This document shows, piece after piece, positions 34,032 to 44,111 of a stretch of DNA of 64,000 nucleotides (position 1 is the stretch's first letter; every line of letters starts with the position of its first letter). The DNA comes from Pseudoalteromonas ulvae UL12 (GTDB taxonomy: Bacteria; Pseudomonadota; Gammaproteobacteria; Enterobacterales; Alteromonadaceae): contig NZ_AQHJ01000034.1 in the NCBI RefSeq assembly GCF_014925405.1, positions 268,751 through 332,750 on the forward strand. The letters are read 5' to 3'. Below the pieces are notes generated by a model that worked only from the letters and a program-made list of their open reading frames with translations, made no database searches and was not told where the DNA came from. Both the position numbers and the translations under genes were made by a program.

Positions 34032-35870
34032 TTAAGCTTTTCCGGCTGAAGCGATATACTCATCAACATAACGTTCTAAAACATTAAGTGGAAGCGGTCC
34101 ATTTTTTAGTACAACATCATGGAATTGGCGAATATCAAACTTATCACCCAACTGCTTTTTAGCATGTTCGCGTAGCTCTTGAATTTTCAGCATACCGATT
34201 TTATAAGCCGTTGCTTGTGATGGCATGACAACATGACGCTCAACCATTTTGACACCGTCAGACGTCGCATTCGGCGTGTTGTTTACATAGTAATCAATCC
34301 CTTCTTGGCGAGTCCATTTCATCGCGTGAATACCTGTGTCGACGACTAAGCGACAGGCGCGCCAGAGTTCCATCGCGAGGCGACCAAAATCAGAGTACGG
34401 ATCTGCATATAAGCCCATCTCTTTTGGAACAAGTTCAGAGTATAAACCCCAACCTTCAACATAGGCTGTGTAACCACCAAACTTACGGAATTTTGGAATA
34501 CCCTCTAACTCTTGCGCAATCGCAATTTGCATATGGTGGCCTGGCACACCTTCATGATAAGCCAGTGCTTCTAACTGATAAGTTGGCATTGCTTCCATGT
34601 CATACAAGTTCGCATAGTAAATGCCTGGACGCGAACCATCTGGCGCTGGTTGTTGATAAAACGCTTTACCGGCGGCTTTTTCACGGAATGCTTCAACGGC
34701 TTTAACTTGTAAATCCGCTTTAGGTTTGATGATAAATAACTCGTCTAAACGTGCTTTCATATCGTCAATGACTTTAACAGCTTCATCTAAATACGCTTGC
34801 TTACCTTCTGCGGTATTGGGGTAATAGAATTGCTTGTCAGTTTTCATGAATTCCATAAAAGCAGCTAAGTCACCTTTAAAGCCAACTTTTTCTTTTATTT
34901 CACGCATTTCATCATGAATACGGGCTACTTCACTTAAACCAATCGCGTGGATTTCTTTCGCGGTAAGAGCGGTTGTAGTGGTACGGGCTAGGGCGTTGTT
35001 ATAAAACGCTTCGCCATCAGGGAATTTCCACGCACCATCACGTTCATCAGCGCGTTTTTCAAGTTGCTCTAAGTAGCTAATTAACTTGCTATAAGCCGGT
35101 TTGATCGCCACTTTAAGGCTTTGTGTAGCTTCACTGATTAAAGCTTTTTTTTCTGACTCTTCAATGTCGAGTGCTGTCACTTTTCGAGTAAAGTCAGCAA
35201 GAAGTGTAGAATCTTCACCTTGTTCAAATGGTGCACCTTTAATGATGTTTTTACTTGAATCAATTACATGAGGAAAGACAAACTTTGGAGCGATAATGCC
35301 TTTTTGCGCACGGACTTCGAGGTCTTTTTCAAGCTGCTCAAATACAGTCGGCACACCATTTAGACGAGAAATATAAGCTTTTGCATCGGCTACGTCGCTG
35401 ATCTGGTGTTGGTTAATCAAAAATGCCGGTACCATAGAATGTGTGCCGAACATTTGATTCACTGGATAGTTATGATAACGCCATTTGAAATCCGCGATGT
35501 TCTCTTCTAACCCTTGTTTGAATAGGTCATAACTGGTTTGTGTAATAGGATCCAGTTGATCGCGATTAATGGTCATTAAAGTGGCTAAATCTTTCTTGGT
35601 CAGTGCTAAGTCTTCAAGGGCACGCTCTTCTGAACCATCATCCCATTTATCGTAATCTTGTTTAATGCCCATGTATGTTTGATAGACAGGGCTTCGCATG
35701 ACGCCGCGCATGAAGACTTCTTCAAAAAATGCATTCGCTTTTTCGACTTCGCTGGCCACAACTTGAACTTGAGCGGGCGCAGGTGTGCTTTGTGCGTTTG
35801 GCGCTTGTTGGCAGCCAGCCAAAAGAGCAGCACTAATAGTGGCTGCTATGAGAGTCATTTTACGCATCAT
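34032..35870 (-). CDS. DUF885 peptidase-like lipoprotein
   Basis: A 612-residue lipoprotein (signal peptide with LLAGCQQ). The DUF885 domain carries HEGVPGHHMQIA, the HExxxHH-like metal motif of this family, and YVEGWGLYSE, which supplies the later Glu. The family is treated as zinc metallopeptidase-like, with substrates mostly unproven. AAGGTAAT lies before the ATG at 35870. It is separated from hemW by 89 bp and is probably monocistronic. Confidence 0.88.
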   Translation of the reverse strand: MMRKMTLIAATISAALLAGCQQAPNAQSTPAPAQVQVVASEVEKANAFFEEVFMRGVMRSPVYQTYMGIKQDYDKWDDGSEERALEDLALTKKDLATLMTINRDQLDPITQTSYDLFKQGLEENIADFKWRYHNYPVNQMFGTHSMVPAFLINQHQISDVADAKAYISRLNGVPTVFEQLEKDLEVRAQKGIIAPKFVFPHVIDSSKNIIKGAPFEQGEDSTLLADFTRKVTALDIEESEKKALISEATQSLKVAIKPAYSKLISYLEQLEKRADERDGAWKFPDGEAFYNNALARTTTTALTAKEIHAIGLSEVARIHDEMREIKEKVGFKGDLAAFMEFMKTDKQFYYPNTAEGKQAYLDEAVKVIDDMKARLDELFIIKPKADLQVKAVEAFREKAAGKAFYQQPAPDGSRPGIYYANLYDMEAMPTYQLEALAYHEGVPGHHMQIAIAQELEGIPKFRKFGGYTAYVEGWGLYSELVPKEMGLYADPYSDFGRLAMELWRACRLVVDTGIHAMKWTRQEGIDYYVNNTPNATSDGVKMVERHVVMPSQATAYKIGMLKIQELREHAKKQLGDKFDIRQFHDVVLKNGPLPLNVLERYVDEYIASAGKA

Positions 35871-35959
35871 TTATTACCTTTTTGATTTTTGATAATGGAT
35901 TGTAGTGTATTTGGCTCTTTGCCTTAAGAGCCATTTTGTAACAATTTTTTAACTTTAGG

Positions 35960-37096
35960 TTAGACAAACAATTCTAACAAGTTGTTGAGATATCGGTGCC
36001 CTTTTACGGTTACTTGCCATTGTTGCGCGGTATGCTGCAGTAATCCCTGTTTTATAGCGTGTTCAAATGCAGCTTCAACTTGGTGCAGAGGCAATCCCGT
36101 CAATTCATGAAAAGCTGTTTTGTCACAGGCTTCAAATAGACGTAAGCGATTCATAAAAAATTCAAATGCTAAATCTGAATGTTCAACTTGCCAACGTTTA
36201 TAAATATAGGGTTTGGTTAAATCCATATACCCTTTGGGGTGCTTCACTTTTTCTGTGCGAATTAAGCATTCTTTTTCGGGTAAAGTGATTTTACCATGCG
36301 CGCCGCAGCCTATACCTAAATAGTCACCAAAGCGCCAATAATTGAGGTTGTGCTGACATTGGTAGCCGGGCTGGCTATAGCCTGAAATTTCATATTGTTC
36401 ATACCCAGCTTTGGCAAGCATAGCCTGACCTTGTTCCTGAATGTCCCATAAAATGTCATCTTCGGGCAAAGTTGGGGGTTTAGAGTGAAATTGCGTATTG
36501 GGCTCAATAGTCAGTTGATACCACGAAATGTGTTTGGGCTTTAACTCGATAATCGTTTTTAAATCATTCAAGGCATCATCAAGACTTTGTCCAGGTAAAC
36601 CGTGCATTAAATCAAGGTTAAAGCTGTTAAGCCCCGCTAAGTGAGCATGCTCTGCAGCTTTGATGGCTTCGTTGGCATCATGGATTCGGCCCAGAGCTTT
36701 GAGCTTGTCATTTTGCATGCTCTGAACACCAATCGAGATTCGATTGACGCCAGCACGCACATAACCTTCAAAGCGCCCTGCTTCGACGGTGCCAGGGTTA
36801 GCTTCGAGCGTGATTTCGATGTTTTCAGTGAAGGGTATTGCTTGCTCAATGCCAGCGAGTAAATCATGAATAGCTTGCTCAGACATTAAGCTAGGAGTGC
36901 CGCCGCCAATAAATATAGAGTGAAGTTTTCGCCCTTGTACAAAGTGTAAATCTTGATGTAAATCATCTAATAAATGCTGAACATAGGCGGTTTCTGGTAT
37001 CTCACCTTTTTGGCCGTGGCTGTTGAAGTCACAGTACGGGCATTTTTGCACGCACCACGGAATATGAACATATAAGCTCAGAGGGGGTAAAATCAC
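35960..37096 (-). CDS. hemW: HemW, radical SAM haem chaperone
   Basis: A 378-residue radical SAM protein. The [10 protein letters not shown] segment holds the CxxxCxxC iron-sulfur cysteines, with the extra Cys-Asp-Phe characteristic of HemW/HemN-like proteins. [40 protein letters not shown] and the C-terminal HemN domain follow. HemW is now regarded as a haem trafficking chaperone rather than a coproporphyrinogen oxidase. The start is a GTG at 37096, overlapping the rdgB stop by 4 bp (GTGA), an arrangement common in gammaproteobacteria. Confidence 0.95.
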   Translation of the reverse strand: MILPPLSLYVHIPWCVQKCPYCDFNSHGQKGEIPETAYVQHLLDDLHQDLHFVQGRKLHSIFIGGGTPSLMSEQAIHDLLAGIEQAIPFTENIEITLEANPGTVEAGRFEGYVRAGVNRISIGVQSMQNDKLKALGRIHDANEAIKAAEHAHLAGLNSFNLDLMHGLPGQSLDDALNDLKTIIELKPKHISWYQLTIEPNTQFHSKPPTLPEDDILWDIQEQGQAMLAKAGYEQYEISGYSQPGYQCQHNLNYWRFGDYLGIGCGAHGKITLPEKECLIRTEKVKHPKGYMDLTKPYIYKRWQVEHSDLAFEFFMNRLRLFEACDKTAFHELTGLPLHQVEAAFEHAIKQGLLQHTAQQWQVTVKGHRYLNNLLELFV

Positions 37097-37689
37097 AGTT
37101 GAGCCTGCAAATGAGTGAGAAGTTGTTGTAATGCTTGGCCACGGTGGCTAATTGCGTTTTTATCCGCTTTTGAAAGCTCTGCAGAGGTCGTGTTTAAGTT
37201 TGGAATATAAAAGACCGGATCATAGCCAAACCCAGCGTCACCCACTGGTTGTTCGGTAATCATTCCTTCCCAGCTGGCTTGACATATCAGCGGCGTAGGA
37301 TCATCAGCATGGCGCATCAAAACCAGTACACACCAAAAACGAGCGGTGCGTTTTTGCTTTGGTACGCCCTTTAACTCTGAGAGTAATTTGTCAATATTAT
37401 CGCGATCACTGGCATTGTCACCGGCAAAGCGTGCCGAGTAAATACCCGGCGCACCGCGTAAGGCATCCACTTCTAGGCCTGAATCATCAGCGATAGCAGG
37501 TAAACCAGTAATTTTTGCGGCATGGCGTGCTTTGATGATCGCATTTTCAATAAAGGTAGTGCCAGTTTCGGCAACGTCAGGCACGCTGAATTCACTTTGT
37601 GCAATCACTTCGATTTTGAGATTATCCAGCATCGCCGCTAGCTCGTTCACTTTGCCTTGATTACCTGTTGCGAGTACTATTTTTTGCAT
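37093..37689 (-). CDS. rdgB: RdgB/HAM1 non-canonical purine NTP pyrophosphatase
   Basis: A 198-residue nucleotide-cleaning enzyme. [11 protein letters not shown] at the start, the catalytic [11 protein letters not shown] near residue 67-77, [14 protein letters not shown], and the C-terminal SHRGQAL are the HAM1 family landmarks. It hydrolyses dITP/XTP to keep deaminated purines out of DNA. Full length. Translationally coupled to hemW downstream. Confidence 0.96.
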   Translation of the reverse strand: MQKIVLATGNQGKVNELAAMLDNLKIEVIAQSEFSVPDVAETGTTFIENAIIKARHAAKITGLPAIADDSGLEVDALRGAPGIYSARFAGDNASDRDNIDKLLSELKGVPKQKRTARFWCVLVLMRHADDPTPLICQASWEGMITEQPVGDAGFGYDPVFYIPNLNTTSAELSKADKNAISHRGQALQQLLTHLQAQL

Positions 37690-37777
37690 GGGATTGACCC
37701 TAAATCATGAATGTGATGATCATACGTATCCCATTTAAAAAAGCCAGCGATAAACTGGGTTTGATTGAGGGAAATGC

Positions 37778-39070
37778 TCAAAAATGGACTTGTATGTAAA
37801 GGGTATTATAGTTACTGCCTCCTTTTATTCTGCCAAATTGTGAGGCCGACTCAAAAATAGCTGAGCGGTGATGGATACTGTAGCCGAGCCACGTTTTTTT
37901 CCATTGCGAAATATTAAATACATCGCCCAAATTTACATCAATTGTAAAGTCGAGATAATTTAATAGCTCACTAGGTCGATAGCCTTTTCGCTCCATTTCA
38001 CTTCGTTCGATGTAAGTAATATCAGAGACATAGGATAGTCCTTCAGCAACGCCAAGGCGCCAGCGTACCGGCCAAGAAAAAGTGTAGTACGCTTTAATAC
38101 CCAGTACGTACTCTTCAATGCGCTCCTGCACTTGAGATTCATGATGAAAAACAAATCCAGGGGTAAGGTAAACATCTAGGGGCATTCCCAGCACTTCGTC
38201 GGTTAAAGGCAACCCATAGAAAATAGATGTTAATTGATTATTATATTGGTCTTTAACTGTGTTACCACTGAGGATCTCGCCAATGTTTGATGGGGTAGCC
38301 CAGCCATGGGCTGCACGAATATAGCCAGATTGTCGCAAATGTTTTTTCTTTGTTTGAGTTTTATCATTGAACAGAGCGAAGCCCAAATAGGCCTCAGCTT
38401 GCCAATCTTTGTCGGTAGCACTGGCATGCTTGGCATTTTGATCGAGAGTATTGGCGCCTATTGAGCCCAGTAAATAAAAATTAGACCCTACATGGTAACG
38501 GCCTGTTAGTTTAGTATTAAACTCAATGCCAGCTCCGATAGATTCATTTGTTAAAAGCTCTAGGGCATAATAACGACTGTTAAATGCACTGGTTTTGAGC
38601 CTTGCGCCAATTTCAGGCATCCATTCCCAGCGGCCAGATTCATAGCGTTGCTTTGCTGTAAATTGACCATAAATATCGCCATTTAAATCACTTAATATTT
38701 CGCTATCAAGGTGGGTCTGAGCGTTTAGTTGATGGTGCCATTGCAGACCAATGTCGATAGTGTCTCCTTGGACTGCATTTTGATATTGAGCAGGAATATC
38801 AAAAAAGCGAAGCCTACCGATAACATTTATTTCGTTGTGAGAGTCTTGCCAAAAGTGCATTCCACCTTCGGTGCCTTTAATAAAAAAATGCTCGCCTTGA
38901 TAAAACATCATAGGGACAAAGCTTGTGACAGTATCTGATTGAGTCGCAAATGGTATCTCAGCGTGCCGAACAAAAGCACCAAGCCCCCAATCTTGCTCTG
39001 TTGCCCAAAGCGCAGAGTGATAGCCAATAAGAATAATAAAAAGGTGTAAGCGAGTTAAAATAATACGCAC
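37778..39070 (-). CDS. Long MipA/OmpV-like outer-membrane protein
   Basis: A 430-residue beta-barrel-like protein, nearly twice the usual MipA/OmpV length. The GTG at 39070 begins a clean signal peptide (MRIILTRLHLFIILIGY..ALWA) with GGAA upstream; the longer TTG start at 39112 falls in the hairpin before it. The first half (DWGLGAFVRHAEIPF, FVPMMFYQGEHFFIKG..GG, IGLQWHH) looks MipA-like. The second half contains an outer-membrane-strand pattern ending GYSIHHRSAIFE and a terminal aromatic residue. The HRS triplet recalls the HxS active site of PagL-type lipid A deacylases, but the match is short. Location in the outer membrane is likely; enzyme activity is speculation. Confidence 0.65.
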   Translation of the reverse strand: MRIILTRLHLFIILIGYHSALWATEQDWGLGAFVRHAEIPFATQSDTVTSFVPMMFYQGEHFFIKGTEGGMHFWQDSHNEINVIGRLRFFDIPAQYQNAVQGDTIDIGLQWHHQLNAQTHLDSEILSDLNGDIYGQFTAKQRYESGRWEWMPEIGARLKTSAFNSRYYALELLTNESIGAGIEFNTKLTGRYHVGSNFYLLGSIGANTLDQNAKHASATDKDWQAEAYLGFALFNDKTQTKKKHLRQSGYIRAAHGWATPSNIGEILSGNTVKDQYNNQLTSIFYGLPLTDEVLGMPLDVYLTPGFVFHHESQVQERIEEYVLGIKAYYTFSWPVRWRLGVAEGLSYVSDITYIERSEMERKGYRPSELLNYLDFTIDVNLGDVFNISQWKKTWLGYSIHHRSAIFESASQFGRIKGGSNYNTLYIQVHF

Positions 39071-39091
39071 GAGATAAGGTTCCAAACGAAA

Positions 39092-39112
39092 GAGGCTGCA
39101 ATTTGCAGCCAA
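39092..39112 (-). terminator. Hairpin after the PilZ gene, probable terminator
   Basis: Perfect 8-bp arms GGCTGCAA (39094-39101) and TTGCAGCC (39103-39110). Read leftwards, the stem is followed by TCTTT. It sits between the PilZ stop and the start of the MipA-like gene; its right arm overlaps the codons of the longer start, arguing against that start. Confidence 0.6.
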
Positions 39113-39120
39113 AAAGTAGC

Positions 39121-39483
39121 TTATTCTGGGTGGACTAGGTTTTCAAGGTCGCGGTCGAGTAAAGAGTCATCACCGACATTAAGGGCAATTAAGCGTTTTA
39201 GGTGGGTCGCGCTATCGATGTCTATTTGTTCACATTGCAAGCCTAAGTGATGCTGTGCTTCATGGCTCACATTCATATTCATTGTGATTTCGATATCCGT
39301 ATCGGCCAAAGTGAAAGTGAGAAGCACATTTTTGACTTCACCATCACGCCAGTTATCGGGTTTATCAACTAATGCACCTTTTAGCGACAGGTCGATAAGC
39401 GTGCATGACCAGATGATGCCCATGTTCGATAGGAAAGCGGGCGTTGAAAAAATAATGCGAGTAAAGCGACGTCTATCTTCCAT
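39121..39483 (-). CDS. PilZ-domain c-di-GMP-binding protein
   Basis: A 120-residue single-domain PilZ protein. EDRRRFTR supplies the RxxxR motif, and IDLSLKGALV the D/NxSxxG motif, both needed to grip c-di-GMP. Start taken at the ATG at 39483 (AAGAG upstream); a GTG 9 bp earlier is possible. It has no partner domain, so it probably signals by binding another protein. Two c-di-GMP-metabolising proteins in this window could affect its ligand. Confidence 0.85.
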   Translation of the reverse strand: MEDRRRFTRIIFSTPAFLSNMGIIWSCTLIDLSLKGALVDKPDNWRDGEVKNVLLTFTLADTDIEITMNMNVSHEAQHHLGLQCEQIDIDSATHLKRLIALNVGDDSLLDRDLENLVHPE

Positions 39484-39653
39484 TATTAACACTCTTGTTT
39501 TAGTGGTTAATTTCTCTTAATTATTAACTCAATAATAGCAGTTATATTCGTTTTAACATCTTAGAGATTTAAAAACAAACTGAGTGAGATAGCGCTAGGG
39601 TGTTTTAAATTGCTTGAACAGAGATACAGGTGAAATTTGATTGAATAAATAGT

Positions 39654-39680
39654 AAAAACGCCCATAAAAGGGCGTTTTAG
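39654..39680 (-). terminator. Rho-independent terminator of ettA
   Basis: Stem ACGCCC (39658-39663) / GGGCGT (39670-39675) with loop ATAAAA, flanked by A-run on the left and T-run on the right. It terminates the minus-strand ettA transcript and can act in both directions. Confidence 0.9.
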
Positions 39681-39688
39681 AGAGGGGG

Positions 39689-41353
39689 TTAACCAATGCG
39701 TTTATATTTAATTCGTTTTGGTTGAATTGACTCCGCACCGTATGTTTTCTTCATCCAATCTTCATATTCAGTAAAGTTACCTTCGAAGAAATTGACTTGG
39801 CCTTCATCACGGTAATCTAAAATATGCGTTGCGATGCGGTCTAAGAACCAACGGTCATGTGAGATACACATTACATTACCAGGGAATTCTAAAATCGCAT
39901 TTTCAAGGGCACGTAATGTTTCAACATCAAGGTCATTGGTTGGCTCATCGAGTAAGATCATGTTGCCACCGGCTTTTAATAGCTTAGCTAAGTGTAAACG
40001 GTTACGCTCACCACCAGAGAGTTCTTTAACGAACTTTTGTTGATCATTGCCTTTAAAGTTAAAGCGGCTGACGTATGCACGGCTTGGAATTTCAAAATTA
40101 CCAATTTTTAGCATATCCAGTCCATCAGAGACTTCGTTGAAAACGGTATTGTTTTCATTCATGTCATCACGGAACTGCTCGACTGTTGCAAGTTGGACTG
40201 TTTCACCTAAGACAATCTCACCGGCATCAGCTTGCTCTTGGCCACTTAACATTCTGAATAAAGTTGATTTACCAGCACCATTGGCACCGATGATCCCGAC
40301 AATTGCACCTTTAGGAATAGAGAAGCTCAAGTCGTCAATTAAGACGCGATCGCCGTAGCTCTTACGTAAATTGGTAACGTCGAGTACTTTATCACCTAAG
40401 CGAGGACCAGGCGGAATGAACAGCTCGTTGGTTTCATTTCGTTTTTGGTAATCAGATTGCTGCATTTCAGTAAATTGAGCCATGCGCGCTTTTGATTTTG
40501 CTTGGCGGCCTTTAGGGTTTGAGCGCACCCATTCAAGCTCTTGCGCAATTGATTTTTGTCGAGCTTGCTCGGCTTTTTCTTCTTGCTTAAGACGTGCGTC
40601 TTTTTGCTCTAACCAAGAAGAGTAATTACCTTCCCACGGAATACCATGGCCACGGTCCAGCTCTAAAATCCAACCCGCTACATTATCAAGGAAATATCGG
40701 TCATGGGTAATGGCCACGACGGTACCTTCGTAATCATGTAAGAAACGCTCTAACCATGCGACAGACTCAGCATCTAAATGGTTGGTCGGTTCATCCAGTA
40801 AAAGCATATCTGGTTTTTCAAGCAATAAACGACAAATAGCAACACGGCGGCGCTCACCACCAGACAGAGTTGCGACTTTAGCGTCCCATTCAGGTAAGCG
40901 AAGTGCATCGGCAGCGCGCTCAAGTACGTTATCAATGTTATGACCATCATGAGCTTGAATAATGGCTTCGAGCTCACCTTGCTCTTTGGCTAATGCATCA
41001 AAATCAGCGCCGTCTAATGCATATTCGTTATACACTTCATCAAGGCGAGACAGGGCATTTTTAACTTCACTGACGGCTTCTTCAACCACTTCGCGCACTG
41101 TTTTTGATTCATCCAATACCGGCTCTTGCGGCAGGTAACCAATTTTAGTACCAGGCTGTGGACGTGCCTCACCTTCAAATTCTTTGTCTATGCCGGCCAT
41201 AATGCGTAGCAGGGTTGATTTACCTGAACCATTTAAACCGAGTACGCCAATTTTGGCTCCAGGGAAAAAACATAAAGAAATATCTTTTAAAATTGTACGT
41301 TTCGGCGGCACAACTTTGCTCACCCGAGACATAGTATAAATATACTGAGCCAT
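39689..41353 (-). CDS. ettA: EttA, energy-dependent translational throttle (ABC-F)
   Basis: A 554-residue ABC-F protein with two ATP-binding cassettes. Walker A motifs are GLNGSGKST and GANGAGKST, signature motifs LSGGERRR and LSGGERNR, Walker B LLLDEPTNHLD and ILLDEPTNDLD. A linker and the arm region lie between. The length and the MAQYIYTMSRVSKVVPPKR start match EttA, which binds the ribosomal E site and gates entry into elongation by ATP/ADP ratio. The ATG at 41353 is chosen over one 12 bp upstream because the conserved N-terminus begins there. No transmembrane segments. Confidence 0.95.
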   Translation of the reverse strand: MAQYIYTMSRVSKVVPPKRTILKDISLCFFPGAKIGVLGLNGSGKSTLLRIMAGIDKEFEGEARPQPGTKIGYLPQEPVLDESKTVREVVEEAVSEVKNALSRLDEVYNEYALDGADFDALAKEQGELEAIIQAHDGHNIDNVLERAADALRLPEWDAKVATLSGGERRRVAICRLLLEKPDMLLLDEPTNHLDAESVAWLERFLHDYEGTVVAITHDRYFLDNVAGWILELDRGHGIPWEGNYSSWLEQKDARLKQEEKAEQARQKSIAQELEWVRSNPKGRQAKSKARMAQFTEMQQSDYQKRNETNELFIPPGPRLGDKVLDVTNLRKSYGDRVLIDDLSFSIPKGAIVGIIGANGAGKSTLFRMLSGQEQADAGEIVLGETVQLATVEQFRDDMNENNTVFNEVSDGLDMLKIGNFEIPSRAYVSRFNFKGNDQQKFVKELSGGERNRLHLAKLLKAGGNMILLDEPTNDLDVETLRALENAILEFPGNVMCISHDRWFLDRIATHILDYRDEGQVNFFEGNFTEYEDWMKKTYGAESIQPKRIKYKRIG

Positions 41354-41693
41354 TAAAAAATCCACTTTTGAATGATGAAATTAGCGCTATTTTAGAAGAA
41401 CCCGCAAGTTGGGGCAATGTTTGAAATGGAAATAGCTGTACTTGGGTGTGTTTAGTCATTTGATTTGTATTTTATGGGAGAGCTTTATCTGGATAGTCTG
41501 TTGTCGGTGAGATTAAAGATAGCGGCTACTCGCGTAATCAAAAGAGTTATTTATATCTTAAACATTAGGGAGTGTTATTCATCAATGGAATTGAATAGAT
41601 CATTTCTTTTGCCATTGCTTGAGTCAACATGCTTCGCATTTTGTGTTTATTTTGTGTAAGTTACTTATTAAATGTATTGATCATCGTGCCCAC
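41354..41693. other. Divergent intergenic region between ettA and the patatin gene
   Basis: This 340-bp gap must hold promoters for both genes. An open frame from 41465 to 41659 begins with TTG or an ATG at 41474 and lacks convincing protein character. I saw no terminator or clear operator. Confidence 0.5.
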
Positions 41694-43913
41694 ATGTTCC
41701 GAATTATAAGTGTCATTAGTTTTTTACTCATTTTTTCAATTGAGCTAGCTGCTCAAGAGCGATTAAAAGTCGGTTTAGTGCTTGGCGGCGGAGGGGCAAA
41801 AGGCAGTGCCCATGTCGGTGTATTAAAAGAGCTAGAGCAGTTAAATATCCCGATTGATTACATAGCAGGAACCAGTATTGGGGCGTATGTTGGTGGTATG
41901 TATGCGTTAGGTTATAGCCCTGCTCAAATTGAGCAAGTGATGCTTGATTCAAATTGGGATGAAGGGTATTCAGATACGATTCCGCGTAACTCACTTAATG
42001 TTCGTAACAAACAACATCGTGATACCTATAACTTACCGCTGCGATTAGGCATTGAAGAGCAGCAATTAAAAATACCCAAAGGGTTACTTGCTGGGCAAAA
42101 TGTTAATCGATTACTGAGAAGCTCAACTAATTTAGTCCGCTCATTTGATAGTTTCGATGATTTAGCCATTCCATTTCGAGCCATTGCTACTGATTTAGTC
42201 ACCAGTCACGCAGTGATTATTTCATCAGGCAGTATTATTGATGCTATGCAGGCATCGGCCGCAGTACCGGGGGTTGTCCAACCCATCGAATTAGAGGGGA
42301 AAACGCTGGTGGATGGCGGGATTGCCAATAATTTACCTATCGATGTCGTTAAGGCGATGGGTGCCGATGTGGTAATTGCTGTCGATATTGGATCTTCACT
42401 GGCTCAAAAAGAGCATATTCAAAATTCTGTGGATGTGCTGATGCAGCTCTCCACGATTTTAACCCGCGCTTCTACAGAGCATCAGCTGCTAAAAATGACT
42501 CCTGAAGATATTTTAATTCGACCCGATGTGGGAGCATTGAGCACAACTGACTGGGCGGTTTTACCGCTAGCCCTTGAACGTGGTCAGCAAGCGGCTATAG
42601 AAAAAAAGTCACAGTTAAGTCAGTTAAGTATGGAGGAAGCACAATACCTTACCTTGAAACAGCAAGCTTTTGAGCGCAGCGAAGTGTGGTTTGCATCTAT
42701 GAATCGTCCGTTGGTGGCGATTGAACTAAACAATCAATCGTCTGTGCATAATGATCTTATTTTGCGGGAATTTGCCATCAAACAAAGTGCATTAGTGACA
42801 GAGCGTGATGTCCAAGACGCCATTGATCGTGTGTATGGTTTAGATGCGTTTGAAACGGTTGATGCCACGTTTAAAGAAACGCCGACAGGGCGTATACTGT
42901 TGCTTAATACCCAAGCTAAGTCGTGGGGTCCAAACTTTCTTGATGTGGGCGCAAGTTACCAAGATGATTTTCAAAGTGACTCCGTACTCTCGTTAGATAT
43001 TGCTTACACAAAAAGTGGCCTTAACCAGTTAGGTGCTCAGTGGCGAAATCAGCTTTCACTAGGCTACGAAAAGGCACTTAAATCTGAGTTTTATCAGCCA
43101 TTGAATAGCACTGAAGATTTTTATGGTATTGCTTCAATTGGATATTTAAAAGAAGAGCGGCGGTTGAAAAACTCAGAAAGTATTTATGTTGATTTACAAA
43201 AAACGTCCCTGTTGGGGCAGGTAGCGGCAGGGTACTATTTCAATAATGACTGGGTTGTTGAAGTTGGTTTTGCTGCTGAGTCAGGGGAACTACGTAACCA
43301 AGATTGGGCGAAGCAGGTGTCTGATTATAATCAGCAAGGGTATTACCTCTCGCTTAATTTCGATGATTTAAATAGCATTAATTTTCCAACTGATGGCAAT
43401 AAATTTGCATTCACTGTGCACCAACGCCAAGAAGAATATGATGATTACTTTGCTCCTATCGAAGACGCCGATTCATTACAATTAACAGTTGATTGGCGAG
43501 GCGCTATGACCCTTAATAATCATGCACTGGTCGGCGCAGCGTCTTTTTCAACAATAGATAAAAGGGGCGAGTTTACAGCCAATGTGACTGAGTTAGGTGG
43601 TTTTTTAAATTTGTCAGGCTACGGTAAAAATACGCTGATTGGTGCGCATAAAGCCTTTGCTGCTGTCATTTATCAATATGATGTAGGGCGCGATATATTG
43701 AATCTCAGCAATTACCCCTTGTATTCGGGATTAAGTGTTGAGGCTGGCAATGTCTGGTCGCTTGCTGAGCAAATTGATTTAGATGACTTGTTGCTGTCCG
43801 GGAGTGTTTACTTAGGAACAGATACCGGCGCAGGGCCAATTGCGTTGGGTGTTGGGTTTGCAAAGGGGGGTGAAACAAGTGTGTTTATTTCACTTGGAAA
43901 AAATTGGTGGTGA
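41694..43913 (+). CDS. Patatin-like phospholipase with C-terminal beta-barrel (PlpD-like, type Vd)
   Basis: A 739-residue exported protein. Signal peptide (MFRIISVISFLLIFSIELAAQ), then a patatin domain: GGGGAKG oxyanion loop (31-37), nucleophile Ser61 in GTSIG, and Asp207 in VDGG. A POTRA-like region follows at about 330-410, then a 16-strand-like barrel resembling BamA/Omp85, ending SVFISLGKNWW with a terminal Trp. This is the type Vd autotransporter layout of PlpD, where the lipase is exported by its own barrel. The ATG at 41694 is preferred over the in-frame TTG at 41619, as the signal peptide then starts properly, though no strong ribosome site is visible. Confidence 0.85.
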   Translation: MFRIISVISFLLIFSIELAAQERLKVGLVLGGGGAKGSAHVGVLKELEQLNIPIDYIAGTSIGAYVGGMYALGYSPAQIEQVMLDSNWDEGYSDTIPRNSLNVRNKQHRDTYNLPLRLGIEEQQLKIPKGLLAGQNVNRLLRSSTNLVRSFDSFDDLAIPFRAIATDLVTSHAVIISSGSIIDAMQASAAVPGVVQPIELEGKTLVDGGIANNLPIDVVKAMGADVVIAVDIGSSLAQKEHIQNSVDVLMQLSTILTRASTEHQLLKMTPEDILIRPDVGALSTTDWAVLPLALERGQQAAIEKKSQLSQLSMEEAQYLTLKQQAFERSEVWFASMNRPLVAIELNNQSSVHNDLILREFAIKQSALVTERDVQDAIDRVYGLDAFETVDATFKETPTGRILLLNTQAKSWGPNFLDVGASYQDDFQSDSVLSLDIAYTKSGLNQLGAQWRNQLSLGYEKALKSEFYQPLNSTEDFYGIASIGYLKEERRLKNSESIYVDLQKTSLLGQVAAGYYFNNDWVVEVGFAAESGELRNQDWAKQVSDYNQQGYYLSLNFDDLNSINFPTDGNKFAFTVHQRQEEYDDYFAPIEDADSLQLTVDWRGAMTLNNHALVGAASFSTIDKRGEFTANVTELGGFLNLSGYGKNTLIGAHKAFAAVIYQYDVGRDILNLSNYPLYSGLSVEAGNVWSLAEQIDLDDLLLSGSVYLGTDTGAGPIALGVGFAKGGETSVFISLGKNWW

Positions 43914-44041
43914 TAAAATTTATTTATGGTTTATTGTAAGTGTATATTTATTATTTATGTAAATGATTAAAAAATATCATTATTAAAGCACTGTGAAAAA
44001 ATTTCAATTGCTGTTTAAATATGCTCACCTTGTCAATGTAG

Positions 44042-44058
44042 GCAAATACGCTATTTGC
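44042..44058. promoter_or_regulatory. Inverted repeat upstream of glyA
   Basis: Seven-base arms GCAAATA and TATTTGC flank a CGC centre, 54 bp before the glyA start. A -10-like TACAAT follows at 44062-44067. It could be an operator for glyA; it does not fit the 16-bp PurR consensus. Confidence 0.5.
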
Positions 44059-44111
44059 GCGTACAATATCGCCTTCTTTGATCCTTTATTACGTTGCAAC
44101 TAGGAGAACCC

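Noticed and set aside
41465..41659. 64-codon open frame before the patatin gene
   Set aside because: Non-ATG or late ATG start, no ribosome site, no protein-like pattern.
44030..44067. TTGTCA...TACAAT as a sigma-70 promoter of glyA
   Set aside because: The spacing of about 26 bp is too long.
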